A stretch of 64,000 nucleotides of DNA from Mercenaria mercenaria (GCF_021730395.1 NC_069363.1:48785001-48849000); one strand, 5' to 3'. Numbered from the stretch's first letter, positions 12,871 through 25,645 are shown. Translations and numbers: made by a program. The notes: generated from the sequence alone by a model not told the origin.

Positions 12871-13510
12871 TAAAAATTGTTGTGTTTAAATTTTATTCCT
12901 ATTTTCAAGGTCAAAGTCAGGCTTGGTTTAAATGGATCATAAAATATATCACTCTCTTGTTCGGGTGATAATTTTTGGTGTCCTATATGCAATTCCATTT
13001 ACACTTGTTATCAGCTGTAAAATGCATTTATTTTTAGATATGAGCATTACATCTACAAACTGATACCCTGCCCCAATCAAGAGAGGCATAGGAACCTGCT
13101 GTAAGTCTTTGATCACTTTTCATACGTTTTGTGGTATAAATGGTACAATTTATTGTTTACGTTTTGTGACCGGTGCGCACATAACTAACGGAAATTATCA
13201 GACTTAAAGTTGGTATAGAACAAAAGGAACGGTCTGTGCATTATTTGTGAATATATAATAACTATAAAAGTGATTTCAAATACCACATTGTATGTTGTAT
13301 GTCTGGGTGTATTGCTTTAAAACTGCTTTGTGAATTTTTTTTGGTATACTGTAAGAACGTAAAAGTTATTTTATCACATCTAATCAGTTATAATTAATAA
13401 GTTGAAAGAAAATCGAATTTAAGACTTAATGCAAAGACACGAGTTTTAACAGTTGCCATTTGTAACAAACAAATGTTTACATGTTAAAAAAGGATAATGG
13501 AGACATATTT

Positions 13511-13743
13511 GAGCCGTATCATGAGAAAACCAACATAGTGCATTTGCGACCAGCATGGATCCAACCCAGCCTACGCATCCGCGCAGTCTGGTCAGGATCC
13601 ATAATGTTCGCTAACGGTTTCTCTAATTGCAATAGGGTTTGAAAGCCAACAGTATGGATCCTGATCGGATGGGCGGATGCGCAGGCTGGTCTGGACCCAT
13701 GCTGGTCGCAAATGCACTATGTTGGTTTTCTCATGGTGCGGCT
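13511..13743. mobile_element. Venerid-type palindromic element, copy 1
   Basis: Inverted termini of about 60 bases start GAGCCGTATCATGAGAAAAC and end with the complement GTTTTCTCATGGTGCGGCT. They contain the GCGACCAGCATGGATCC motif on both arms and a centre GTTTCTCTAATTGCAATAGG. Related copies lie at 46507-46728 and 57344-57578. It has no coding capacity and is a MITE-like folding repeat. This copy has diverged at several CpG-like sites, so it is probably older than copy 3. Confidence 0.85.
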
Positions 13744-13871
13744 AATGTATTCTTTAATAACGTCATCATTTACTCTTTTTAGAAAATTGGTTTTAACTAG
13801 CCTTACTAATGAATCGCAAAACACCTTAATGAACGATAACCGTTATGTCTTAGTACATCAAATCTTTTATC

Positions 13872-14672
13872 TTAAGGTATTAGATCACTAATAGAGAACC
13901 TCCTTTTTGAAGAGTATTCAATTCCTACCATAAACCTACTTTTACTGCAATTATTAGGGGTGCGTAGGTTCAAGCCCTACTGGGACCAAATTTTTTTTTC
14001 TCCTTATTTTCATTTTTTACTAGTAAGTTTTTACTTCTTTCAAGACTTATTATTGATTTTTTATACAAAAATGGAAAAAGATGAATCTTATAAGCGATTT
14101 CTTGGTGTTCAAAGTGAATTTACTACTTAAACAGAAGGGGTAGAGTTACACATCATTAAAAATATTGAGTTACACGCGGTGAAAGTTCTCTATTTTCCTT
14201 TCACTCTTAGATTATATATTATGGAAGAATTTAGGTAGGTTTTACATCTTCCCGAAGGTTATTCTTAAATGGAGTAAGCAAAATTCAAAAGAGAAACACA
14301 TCATTTGACCTTATTTTTTCAATATGAATTCTGTCTCATTAAATCCGTTTAGTTGAGGCACCATAGAAAAAATGATATTGACATTTTTATTTTGTGTCTT
14401 ATAATTGTTTACCAGTAGTTTGACGTTTCTTCTATTGAAATTAATGGTAAAATGAGTTCTCTGCAAACATTTTGGATAGTGGTTATCACTTTGATATTTG
14501 TCTCTACTTGAGCTTGAAAAGATACCATAAGTTATTCAAAATTTATAAAAAAAAAAAGGCATGGTAAAAGTTGTTTAAAATTTGCAAATTGGTGCAAAAC
14601 ACGATTACCTTTCAGAATAAACCAAGCAAAGGCCATTTTGTAAACATTACTATTAGTGACCTAATACCTTAA
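13872..14672. mobile_element. TTAA-flanked inverted-repeat element
   Basis: The left end TTAAGGTATTAGATCACTAA and the right end (complement of TTAGTGACCTAATACCTTAA) are 20-plus-base inverted repeats bounded by TTAA, the target site used by piggyBac-type transposases. The 801-bp interior has no transposase. It does hold a pol III box-B-like GTAGGTTCAAGCCCTACTGG at about 13969-13988 followed by a T run, suggesting a nested SINE scrap. Confidence 0.65.
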
Positions 14673-15209
14673 AAGCAATTTGTTACATCAATCAATAAAA
14701 AGGTGTCAGGCTACATCTGAAGTTACAATATTTGGAAGTTATATATTATCCTGTCTACCATAATGTGTGTAATGTATTGACTTTTAGTTGTCTTTATTTA
14801 ACTTGAATATTATAATAGCCATATTAGTTTGATTAAGTAGATGCACTTAAATTATCCCTTTAAATCGTCACAGAAGTAATTAATCACTCAACTTAATGTA
14901 TTTTCAACACAGATATACTAAGTTTGATTAAGCTGTTCGAACGTAATTCATCATTGCAATTTTTGTAAATCTTTCATCGCGAGATTTCTTATATAAAACG
15001 TAAAACGGAAATGATTATTTTGTTTATACTTTCCGAAATGGTTTTGTGTTCTAATATGACCAGCAATGCTTAAATCATCACAGTGATATTATATTGACGG
15101 CACGTGGTCATAAATGCGCCGAGAAATAACGCTTTCAAATTTGATCAAATATTCTGCTTAAAAACATGTTTAAAACAAAATTTCATATATCACAACTGTC
15201 TTGATAAAT

Positions 15210-15267
15210 TCACACACACGCGCGCGCGCCACGCACGCACACACACACCACACACACACACACACAA
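15210..15267. repeat. CA/CG microsatellite
   Basis: Alternating CACACACG, CGCGCGCG and long (CA)n with two interruptions; alternating purine-pyrimidine tract. Confidence 0.9.
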
Positions 15268-15477
15268 TGAGTTTGTTATTCAATGTGCAGAATAATTCGC
15301 AATCATTTGCGCCCTAATTGAACTATTCCGCAATACATTTTCCACTTTCCTGTCATGGCGTGTATAAACAAAAGAGTGACGACCCATCATTGGCGCCAAA
15401 CATGCGCGAAGAAACAGTTCTATAATATTTGATCTAAATTTTACAATAAAAAACATATTAGATTCGAAATAACTATT

Positions 15478-15606
15478 TAAACACTATTTATACACTCTGG
15501 CCGTTATACGTCATATGAAATAATTGCACTCGGGCTACGTCCTCGTGAAATCATTAAGCCCGACTTACATGTATAGCCGTCCATCGTGTATAAAGTGTTA
15601 AAAGCC
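15478..15606. repeat. Hairpin element
   Basis: AACACTATTTATACAC at the left and GTGTATAAAGTGTTAA at the right are inverted. The middle has GCACTCGGGCTACGTCCTCGTG, similar to the loop of the hairpins at 33084 and 25087. Short MITE-like fold-back with no coding content. Confidence 0.55.
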
Positions 15607-18122
15607 GGTTCTGCTACAAATTATTTCATAACAACTGGATTTTCAGTCGAAACTAATTGATCGGCACCTGTCGTATGCATTTTTTTTTTGTATTATCATC
15701 AAAGAGTTACCTGGATAATTCTCTTAATATGGATAATTAATTTTTGCTCGAATGATTGACACTATATATATGCCCTGGAGGTCGATTTAAATAAAAATCC
15801 TTTTGGTATCTTCATCCCTCTATATGTTTCAGTACTGACAAAACAATATATATTTTATGACAAGTGAGAGGATTTTAATTTTTGTATTGTATACTTCCCT
15901 TATTAAGATATAGTGCAGATGTACCCGGGCCATACACCATATCATGGAACACATTTCTAAATAGAAAGTATTTGATGTATTTAAAACTTCAGTGGGCAAA
16001 ACAAATATATCTCCAGTAAACTACAGTGTCATTCTGATATAATATGTGATAAGAAAAATCAAACTCCACGAGATTCTAGGTCACTGCAAATTTACCTTTG
16101 CCTTTTGAAAATCATAAGAGGTTTCGCTACAAGAAGTTATGACATGACTGTTTTTGAGACACACCGCATGTTGGGTGCTCAGCCCCAACAGCTGCACGCT
16201 ACGCTGTCCGCTGTATTGTGTCTGACAGGACAGGCGATGGAACCCATGATGTCCATTTGGGTTAAACTACTTTGACATATGCATTTTATTCCGTCTGGCA
16301 CATTCTTTATCCTACTGCTAATCCATTGAATTCATGTACATGTTTCCTTCTGTTTATATGGTTTTCTCGTCCACGTTTGTCTTTATGGTTAACTTTGTCA
16401 TAGTATTAATTCATCAAACATAAAAGAGAATATCATTTTTGTAAGTTCAAACATGTGACATAGTTTTTGTTTTAATTGATGAATAAATGATGTGTCTCTT
16501 ATGTTTATTGCGAGGCATACACTTTTGTGATGGACTGTAAATGAGTTTCTGATTTAAATAAATATTGTATTTATTGCCATATTTTGTTTTATTTCAAACC
16601 ATAAGAAAAGTAGAAGAGTCTAAAGTATATGTGAAGACAGAATGTAAACATGCGTATCTAAGTTTATTTATAGTCGAAATATAGGTTATATATACGGAAG
16701 CTTCGCTATTACACGACGCAGAAGCTGCTTCAAGTCTAGAAGCATCGAAGATCTTGTTCTGTTGCACTCATGGAAAGTAAAGTTGGAATTTGGATTGCTG
16801 TCGGGATCCTTTGTTTATGTGTCCGACGACTCCATATTTGGTCGCACACATATATCATTATTTGTACAATTACTGCAACAGTGTGTTAAAGTCCAAAAAT
16901 AATTTAGAAATGAAAGGCATTATGGTATCATTTTAACAACTCGTCCATCGCATTTGAATTGAAGTGTTAAGTATCCGAAGGTTGTTTAAGATACACTTTG
17001 AGCAAAATTGAAATTTTTGTACCATATTCTTCAATGGGGAATTCCCAATCTTCTGAATAGTAACATAACAGATAGATATGCATATTTTATGGACTTGTCC
17101 CCTTATCTTGAAAAAAAATTGCTGGACATAACCCAATTCTTGCTTACACAGAATTCTGAACTGAAAAGAAATGTAAATATTTCAAAATCTGACAGAAATT
17201 TACAACAACATTCTTCGTTTGAAATCAGAATTTTACGATGCACATTTTATAGGTCAGGAAAAATATTTTAAAAATAATTTTGCGCTTGTGTCATTATATA
17301 GTCAAAACTTTGGCATAGCCCCAATCGTGCACGTAGCCCTTCAATGAATTTCATACTTATAAATCAGACAGGAAATCTACTGTCTTCAAAAATGCTTGAC
17401 ACGATTTTCGGCAATAAAAATCTATCATACTTCAAATGTGTTCTGTTACGGATAATTTATGTATTTATTTGCTGGTAATTATCGACAGATTTTCAACTTT
17501 TGTAAAAAAAAAAAAAAAACCTAAACGAATACCACTTGAAAATTTTCCACACAATTCTGAAATACAAAGGAAGAAGAACGATCCATGTTAGGTTGCAAAA
17601 ACGTCCTCATTTCTAGAATTTTTTATTATTCAATCCTAACAAGTGTTTTGGCAAACTTGCTCAACTTTGTTACCAAATAAATGACGTGGAAAAAAGTTTT
17701 ATGTGACCTATGACCTTTGTGAAACTATGTACAGTCTTTAAATGAAGTTCTTAGAATGCAAATTCTTGAATTGATTTGTCGTCCCTTGTTTATCCAGGAA
17801 AGAAACAAAATATAGATCGTAACTGCATAAAGCAAAATACTAAACATTGAACAGAATTCAATATCAAAAGACTATGAAATACGTTAACACAGAGTCAAGA
17901 GTAGGGGGAAACCTTTTACGACAACGACATGGTAGTTAAAGAGCGCTGTTGTGATAGTTCATGAAATATGAAAGAAAAGTTTCATTTGCAGCATTGAATG
18001 CAACTAAGCATGGTAAACTGGTAATGGGAAAATAAGAGTTTTTTCAAAAACAGTAATGAAATGCGCATCGCTCGCAGCACCAACTAGCACCAGGCTTAGT
18101 GGAACTTTTACTAAAGGAACGA
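15607..18122. other. Intergenic sequence, no gene seen
   Basis: Short overlapping frames near 16.9-17.3 kb have no recognisable domain and no splice support; a run of A at about 17503-17519 is the only clear tract. Confidence 0.45.
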
Positions 18123-18266
18123 ATGTCATATTTTTTGTTTGTTTTACACTTGTAAAATCCGAAACCGAAGTACACATATCCGAAAACGACCGGAAGGCCG
18201 TTATCGTAAATATGTATACGAGGTTTCGGGTTTTACAAGTGTGTAAAACAAAAATATGATCGACAT
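18123..18266. repeat. Long near-perfect hairpin
   Basis: The left arm from TGTCATATTTTTTGTTTG through ACACTTGTAAAATCCGAAAC is inverted on the right as GTTTCGGGTTTTACAAGTGT and CAAAAATATGATCGACA. The arms are about 65 bases around a GACCGGAAGGCCG centre. A short frame across it has no recognisable domain. It lies about 360 bases upstream of the lipocalin TATA box. Confidence 0.7.
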
Positions 18267-18625
18267 TTATTACTTTTGTTTCTTTTTATATGTAGATCTA
18301 CAAATTATTTCAAATCTCTGTACTGGCAGTATAAATAAAAAGTGAAAAAGTAGTCCAACATGGGAGCAGCACAAAAGTTATCCGAATAAATTTGTTTTAC
18401 ACACCTGTAAAAAAATTCTGTTAGCCAATCAAATTGAAGGAAACGGTCCAAAAAAGATACAAACTATATTGTTATTTGACACAAAGATTGATGAGAGCGA
18501 AATGGAGTAAAGAATACAAATATGACAACTCTTTGAAATTTTCAGTTCCACCTTGTCGTAATTAGATTTCCAAATTCAAAACACATTAACGATAACAGAT
18601 TATGATACGGAACAGTGAACAGATA

Positions 18626-18660
18626 CTATAAAACACGCCAGATATTACCACTTTGTCAGT
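18626..18660 (+). promoter_or_regulatory. TATA box plus initiator for the lipocalin gene
   Basis: A TATA element (CTATAAAAC, about 18626-18634) lies roughly 30 bases upstream of a pyrimidine-rich TTTGTCAGT initiator whose A at 18658 is a good +1. The spacing is the classic one for a focused RNA polymerase II promoter. A splice donor (CAG/GTAAGA) follows at 18726/18727, so this looks like the start of a short untranslated first exon. The link to the lipocalin is inferred from the strand and from a splice acceptor placed just before the lipocalin ATG. Confidence 0.55.
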
Positions 18661-18726
18661 AGGCCTGAGCAGAAGTGATTAGATGCTGCATGCTTTTCGT
18701 GAAAACTGGTGAATACAAGTAATCAG
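18658..18726 (+). other. Candidate non-coding first exon (5' UTR) of the lipocalin
   Basis: About 69 bases between the predicted initiator and a consensus donor AATCAG/GTAAGA. The segment has no long reading frame. The first coding exon begins one base after a strong acceptor (CTTTCAG/A at 21342/21343), so the transcript must have an upstream exon. This is the best candidate within 3 kb. It would make a 2.6-kb first intron (18727-21342). Transcript data are absent. Confidence 0.5.
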
Positions 18727-19509
18727 GTAAGACTAATTTCCAAATTAAAGTAGTTATTTTCCTTTTTAAAATAAACATTACAGTTTTTGCATAACGATTA
18801 GTGTATCGTTAAACAGAAACAATAAAAGCAGTTTCTTTCTATAGTAAGTAAAATAACATTGGTTTCCAGTCAAGTTTTGTTCCTACCTAATCTTTATTTT
18901 TATCAGTAGATGCTTGCAATATTTGAAATAATCTAAGAATTAACTTCGTTTCAAACTTTTTTTAATTTTGGATTGTCAAACTGTATTGCCATCAGTTTAC
19001 GCAAATGACATTAGCATTAGCGTCTTCGTTTAAATTGTGCTCACTAGAAACCTTTGCTTTCAGTATGATTCTCTGGATTGGAGAAGAACGATCTAAACAA
19101 AATTATTGAAAGAAATAAATTTAGGGGGTTAACTTATTGACATGAAATACGAGGGGCATTTCAGTGCTAGCATAATTTCTTAATCTATTCTTGTATCATT
19201 ATTCATTTAACTTACTCGACTTTATGCTAACGTGTGTTGATGGATCAAATAACTTTCATTTGAAGTTATCAAGGCGCATCTAGCGGACAGGACGTCCTTT
19301 CTCCGCAGAGAAGACAGAACAACATTCGATTGGTCAAAATTATGTATCATTTAAAAATCCTACATGGGAGATTTCCAGTTAGATGAAAACATAAATGATC
19401 GCATTCATTTCAAAAATAAATGAAATTGGAAAAGTTAGTATGTGATATTCGTTAAGGAAATACGGTGAATAGTAAAAAAGAATGATTTTCAGGGGTTGGG
19501 TGTCCGTTT

Positions 19510-19534
19510 CTTTTTTTTTTTTTTTTTTTTTTTT
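19510..19534. repeat. Poly-T tract
   Basis: About 25 T in a row in the first (non-coding) intron of the lipocalin gene. Confidence 0.9.
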
Positions 19535-21343
19535 GGTATTTTTGTGATTCTTTTAGTTGTTTCGTGGTGATAGTTTTGTTGTTTTAATTTTAATGGGAAA
19601 TCTGAATTCCTCGATCTCGTTATGTGTTTTTATCTTATTTCATATTATAATATTTAGTTTAAACATATTTATTCCACATATAAGTACATATAGTTATATA
19701 AGCATATATTACATCTGTATGGATAGGATTATAATATTTGTCTAGTATAGTGACTACTGTTTATAAACATGAAGGAAATTAATGTTGAAGCTATTGTTTA
19801 GAATGTTTTGTTCAACTTTGAGTAGAAATTTTAAAATTTGCTGATGAATATAGATTATTTTGATTAATACGGCGAGCGTTGCCTAATTCTCTCTATATTT
19901 CTAAAAGAATTCGTACACTTAAAACTTTCAATGTTCGCATGTCTAACCGGAAGCAAATATGAGACTTTTTGATAATTTTTACGATAAGCTAAACGTGAAT
20001 ATTTATTCATTCTTCTTGACAATTAAATAAACCTGTTTCCGATTTGATGTTAAATGATTTGATAATACCGAACTAATGGATAAATTGACACAGGAACGCT
20101 ACAAATCATTGTTGCGTTAAAAAGAAAATTATAGACGTCATGACGTTACGTAACAGTAACCGCTTTATCTTGAAATTACCTGATTCATATCATTTATTGA
20201 GCAAATTTTGAACAGTTATTAATTGCCGAAATATTTTTCATGAGTCAGCCGTTTAGAATAACAATCACTATTTTGCGACTTTTATGCACTTATAACGAAA
20301 TGAGAAGATAGATGATGGTGACGTACTTCGAAGATAGGCGGTATAATGCAATGTTAATTACCACTAGTAAATATCGGAAAGTTTGTTTTGTATTTACACG
20401 TATATATAAATAAATAAGCTAAAATTGTCTAAAAACATCTATCATTAAAATTCAAAGGTTTTGATACTAGCCTGTTTAAGGAACACAGTTTCAACTTTTT
20501 AACTGTATCGCAAAATGGTCAGTGATAATAATAATTGCAAAAGCACAAATCATTTTCTATAAGATATCAGATGAGTAGAGATTGAGCATTTTAAACTTCT
20601 TGATTTTTGGGTGAATAAATGAAATTAAAATAAATATATATCTCGCTTTAAAAATAGAATGTTTTAAGCTAAACGTGGAACATGAATTAAATATTCTTTA
20701 AAGATTACCGTACAGATCAATATATAATGTACTATAAAATCCGTGTTACTTATAATTTAAAGATACGTAAAGACAATGTCATTAAAGCCGTCAAAAACCC
20801 TATATCAATATAATTGGTTAAATATGAAATTATACGTTACCGTGAAAACATGAACCTCGTAACATATACATTTAAAGCTTTTATCAGATAGCTGATGCAT
20901 TTGCTAATGACATTTTCCTCTACAGGTAAGAGTAAAACCGCAATTTGCTGTTTCCATATTTTCATTCTTGTTTCAATAAGATATACTTTTACATGGTAAT
21001 GTATTTCAAACCTGGATACATTTTTCCTTAAAGGGACAGAGACAACCAAACATGCGATCTTAGCAGCTTAACATTTAGTTACACGAAGTATAATGAAATA
21101 TCACGTGTCAATAAATTGGAATCGGTATATTCGTCAATAAATAAACATGTATCAGTTCTTTTATATAAAACTGATGATAAGAACTATAGTAAAATTACAT
21201 GACAATGCTCTAAGTGACAAACACCATCCGAAATGTTTTTATGTAAAATCCGAACTACAAATATAAGCAGTAATCTATTTGATACCTTACATTACACCGT
21301 TACTTTCTGCCTTAATTGACCCTCTCTGTGCATATCTTTCAGA

Positions 21344-24300
21344 ATGCAACTGTCACTGTTTTTCTTGGTCTGCGTTTTCCTGGCAAACGCTAGTGGAAAC
21401 AGCGTGAAAGAGAAACTGCAGATAATTCCTGCACCTATGCCAGGATTTAACGAAAGGGCGGTAAGTCGATAATCAGAAAAAAGACGTGCACTTGTAAAAC
21501 TTCATACTGCATTCCACATGTATCAAATACATGACATGTATATTTATTGCACTTCTGATAATTGTTAAATACACAGCAGTTTTGTCCTCTTTTCGCATTA
21601 TTATTATTATTAAATATTATTATTATTATACCAGATTTATATAGCGCCCTTTTCAAACACGTTCAAAGGCGCTTTACACATAGCAAACGCAGCCACACAG
21701 GGCGCGAAATTTATCCTCTACTGGTACAGACACAGAGCGATCTGACCAGAGGGACAGAGTGAGATAAAGCCCCCAGAACAAATAGAGAGAAATACTTTCT
21801 AGATACAGACTTGTCCGGCTAACTTAGCCTAGCTCTTTGCGAATAGACAGTCTGGTTCTTTAACGTGCCCGGTGTAAAGCACCGATACACGCGAAGCCGT
21901 CTTTCCTGGGAAGAACCAGTACAGGCCTCTAAGTTAGGTGGGAGACACTCAAGAGTATCTTAGGAATTTCCAGTGCCTGGACCTGGATTCGAACCCCGAA
22001 CCCCTGGATTGACAGTCAAACGTGTTACCTTTAGACCCCTGGCCCACCATGTATTTATTGAACAAAATATAGTTGACGTAGGGAAAGCAACCATACGTGT
22101 AAATGTCTTTTAAGGACAATGCGTACGATGAATTTAAATTTTATTGGTATTATAACAATGCAATGTTAACATATGCACAACATTTATATAAACATTTCAC
22201 AGACTTTACAATATAATGTGCTATTTCAGACACTAGGGCGATGGTTTCAACAGTTTCGCATGACTGGTTGCGGCTACTCGAGCTCTGACAGGTTTACATA
22301 CTACGAGCAAGATCTGAGACCATTCGGAGACGCGCTTCATAGTTTTGACACATGGAGGTAAACGTAATTTGCTCATAACGATAATATAAGCATATCGCCT
22401 TACTAGTATGGCTACCGACTAGATTATCTTTTTAATTTTTTAAATAATTTCTCTTATATATTTTGACCAATCTTTCTTGGCTCTGATGAGAAGGAAAGGG
22501 ACATAATTATACAAACTTTGAATAGCCTCAGGAGTTATCTCCTGTGCTGTAAACAAAACACAGAGTCTGAACACAGACTAACCGCCTTACGTATTTCACT
22601 CGAATGATTTACAATCACCATTGATACTCTGACTACCAACTACGAATAATTGAAACTCTAGGGAGTTTGACACGCCATTTCATTTATTTTATAGTCGTTT
22701 GATCGAACCCTGCAATAATCACGAGGTTTTTTGTTTTGTTTTGTTTTTTGGGGTTTTTTTTTTGTATTCGTTTGCCTGCTGCTGAAATGTATGAAAGCAC
22801 ATTTATCTTTTACAAACGAGTAGGGATACTAGAAATATTTAATATAGACCAGGGATGAAAAGTATAGACCTGTCTGATTTTATAAATGATCCTTAAAAAT
22901 AGAATTTCAACTTCTTTTTCAACTTCTTAAAGTATTAGAATTAGATTCTTTTAAGAAAAACATGTTCATGCGTACCGTAGTCTTTTTGTAAATGATATTT
23001 TTGTTTTGACGACATATTTTGTTAAAAATAAGGCCTAACAAAAACATCAAATTCTTTGTATGGCTATACGTACGTCGAAAAGAAAACTTTGTTTGTTTTT
23101 ATTGTATGTTATCTAGGTTATTTTATGTATGATTTATACTGAGAAGGAAACAGCTACGAAACAAAAGCCGTGAATTGTCTCAAGTTGTTACTGTAACTAA
23201 GGGTCCTGATTCCTGTGATCTATACATATGACTTCGAAATATCTCTCTTTCTGTCTATTATTATACATATTGCCAATGATGGACACAATACGTTATATCG
23301 AATTATTTCATTCATTTATTATTTCAACAATTAAAATGAATTGTATTTTGTTTAAGAACAACTTACACGACATACATGAATACAATACATAGCAAGAAGG
23401 CATGTTTTTTATGTAAGAACAAAACACAGACCGTACTTAGAAACAATATTATTATAATAAATATTTATTTCGGACGAAATTACACGACGTACTGTAAATA
23501 AATTTTGGTTATATTTATTTATCAAAAACATATTTTTAGAACCTGTCAAGGGATTCCAAATACAAACATGATAAAGTATCATATCTAATAATTAACATTA
23601 ATTGCATAAAGAACAGAAAACAGATTCATGTAATGTTTTGTCGCTCTTAATTTCAGAAATGGAATTTGTAACACTTTAACTACGAGATATTTAAGAACTG
23701 GTCCAGGAGTCTATACAGTCAAAGATCCAATCGGTATGACGTGCCCAATTATATATACTAAACATATCGTTTTCGAAACTTTGAATGTTCTCCGTCGTAG
23801 ACTTAAATTAATAATGAGTTTCAATTTTGCATGACATTTTTTTCTGATATATCAAGTGATTTTCTCTGCAATCCCATTTACCAATAACGCAAAGTTATGC
23901 AATATTATCATAACCAAAATCACTATTTATTTTGGAAACCAAAATCACTATTTCAATGTTTATCTTTTCGTTAATAAATAAGGTGCCATCTGGAGCGGAA
24001 CAGCTATCGTAGCGGCAAGTGATTACAAGACATTTAAAATCGTCTATGGGTGCTCGAAGATTTCAACAATGGGCGACAGATGCGATGACCCCTGGCTTCA
24101 GGTTTTTACAAGATCTCCAAAACCGGGAAAACGTACAATAGCACGAATTGATTACGTTCTGCGAGGACTATTTGATATAAGTATCTCCGAGTTACCTCGA
24201 ATTAGACAAGTCAGGCGTAAGTTTTGTTGTTGTTGTTGTTGTTGTTGTTTATTGTTTGTTTTTACTTACAATAAACAAGAGTGAAATTTATCGATTGGAA

Positions 24301-24641
24301 AAGTAGCTAAAAAGTTTTAAAATCTACATGGACTGAGCTGTCTTATGACCTGTTTCGTTGTGCCTTTCTTTCTGCCTTGTTGCCTGCTTTCTACAACGGT
24401 TTATTATTATATCTTTACGCACGATTTAGAAGTACTTTGAAGGGAATTCACCTGTCCCGGATACCTTTCATTTACTGTATCTTGTAACATTAGACCATGG
24501 TTAGGTTGATGCAAAATTAACCAGTTTTAACTCTCCAGTATTGGTGGTGGTTATGCCACTGACATATGTAAAATGTGTTTTGATTCTGTTTATTCTCTTT
24601 CAGCGTGTTCTCCAATCGGAGGAGGCAAAAAGTTGGGTTAA
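21344..24641 (+). CDS. Secreted lipocalin (five coding exons, 197 aa)
   Basis: Coding exons: 21344-21460, 22230-22357, 23657-23733, 23983-24216 and 24604-24641 (stop 24639-24641). All junctions are GT-AG and the frame is kept (intron phases 0, 2, 1, 1). The product has a signal peptide (residues 1 to about 17), then the lipocalin GxW motif as GRW (42-44) at strand A. A motif-2-like SDY (120-122) follows in AASDYKTFKIVYGC, and a motif-3-like arginine (151) sits in FTRSPKPG. Mature cysteines at 53, 86, 131, 141 and 187 could form disulfides typical of the family. A basic, glycine-rich tail ends the protein. Lipocalins are secreted beta-barrel carriers of small hydrophobic ligands; the ligand cannot be told here, and apolipoprotein D-like or a mollusc-specific branch are both possible. 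The start is the only ATG before the signal peptide. Intron 2 (between the first two coding exons) holds a SINE. Confidence 0.87.
21598..22049 (-). mobile_element. tRNA-derived SINE, copy 1 (in a lipocalin intron)
   Basis: On the minus strand it begins with a tRNA-like head (box A-like TAAAGGTAACACG region and box B GGTTCGAATCC; the anticodon position reads GTC, Asp-like). A body of about 350 bases follows (GTACTGGTTCTTCCCAGG, CGCGTGTATCGGTGC), ending in GGGCGCTATATAAATCTGG and an (ATA)n tail at about 21598-21632. Nearly the same sequence lies at 62914-63350. Possible flanking duplications resembling ATGTAT-TTTATTG occur on both sides but are imperfect. Confidence 0.8.
24224..24250. repeat. 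(GTT)n microsatellite beside a splice donor
   Basis: Eight or nine GTT units begin eight bases after the donor of the lipocalin exon 23983-24216. Length changes here would lie in the intron. Confidence 0.9.
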
Positions 24642-24947
24642 TGACCAATGAGTCAAAGAAGAAAATGAAATTATGGTTACTTTTAGATAAACATGATATA
24701 ATCACATGCCATGTAGCCTTTTTGGAATTGGTATAGAAAAATTCCTTCTGTGACACTTTAAACTTAGTAAAAAATGTTAAATAGCAGTCATTATATAACG
24801 GCAATGAAATATTAAACTAATGGATGAATAAATTGTAATGTTACTGTGACACTGAGTGTAAATTTTCCAAGTTGTATTGTATATTATATGCACTTTGAAG
24901 TTATTTACATAAGTTGGTAAGTAAGATTGCAACGGTCGTCTTTGAAA

Positions 24948-24953
24948 AATAAA
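24948..24953 (+). terminator. Poly(A) signal of the lipocalin gene
   Basis: AATAAA about 307 bases after the stop codon. An earlier AATAAA lies at about 24827-24832 and could serve as an alternative end. Both are inside an AT-rich 3' untranslated stretch with no other coding signal. Confidence 0.45.
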
Positions 24954-25086
24954 GCGAATTTCTAGTATATACAAGATCTTGTCATTTGTGTAGAAATGTA
25001 TCAGGGAAATACATGCAGAATGTCAACTCATGTGAACACATTATTGTTTTTCAATTAAGAAATAATGTAGATCTATAGAAACGTTA

Positions 25087-25187
25087 TTAATACACGAAAA
25101 GAGGTTATACGTCCGCGGAATAATTTCACGTTTGCGTAGTCCGAGTGAATTATTCTGGCTACGTATAATCGATTTTGGGTGTATTAA
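25087..25187. repeat. Hairpin element
   Basis: TTAATACAC...GAGGTTATACGT...GAATAATTTCAC on the left is mirrored by GTGAATTATTC...TACGTATAATC...GTGTATTAA on the right, making an almost complete fold-back of about 100 bases with a short loop (GTTTGCGTAGTCCGA). Confidence 0.65.
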
Positions 25188-25444
25188 TTTAGATAAAACA
25201 CGATTTTGCTATATATTATTTCGATTCTAATATGCCCTTAATCTAAACGGTAGATCTATACATATAGCTCTGAATTCGGCTACCCCTATCGGGCCTCAGA
25301 CAGAGCTCTATTCCCTTCCATACAAAAATATGCAATAAAAGGTTTCAGCTAATATATGCCCTATATACGCATTTTGCCAAAAATCTGTTTACTTCAATTC
25401 GCTAACTGACTGACATTTTTGCCACATTTCTATGAAGTTTAATG

Positions 25445-25645
25445 TTGGGAGGAAGACCCCGGATGTCTCCATCACACATAACGTTAGGCATGAACTGATA
25501 CCTGGATAAAGTCATGAATTGTTCAGAAAGCCAACCGGATGTATGAACTGATACCTGGATAAAGCCAAAAATTGTTCACAAAGCCAACCTGGTGGTTTCC
25601 TCACAATGAAAAATGAAAAAATAGATACCTCTTGCGAGGTTTCGA
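25445..25645. repeat. SINE-like fragment with a 52-bp internal tandem duplication
   Basis: The words GGAAGACCCCGGATGTCTCC and TGCGAGGTTTCGAACAT recall the SINE at 39112-39372 (minus-strand head with a box-B-like GTTCGAAACC). Inside, ATGAACTGATACCTGGATAA with its following 30 bases occurs twice in tandem, at about 25492-25543 and 25544-25593. Confidence 0.5.

Noticed and set aside
15210-15267. CA-rich stretch as part of a short coding frame
   Set aside because: Microsatellite giving a His/Thr peptide; no coding evidence.
16933-17271. Overlapping 67- and 87-codon frames on both strands
   Set aside because: Neither has domain features, splice context or a plausible start; typical of AT-rich non-coding DNA.
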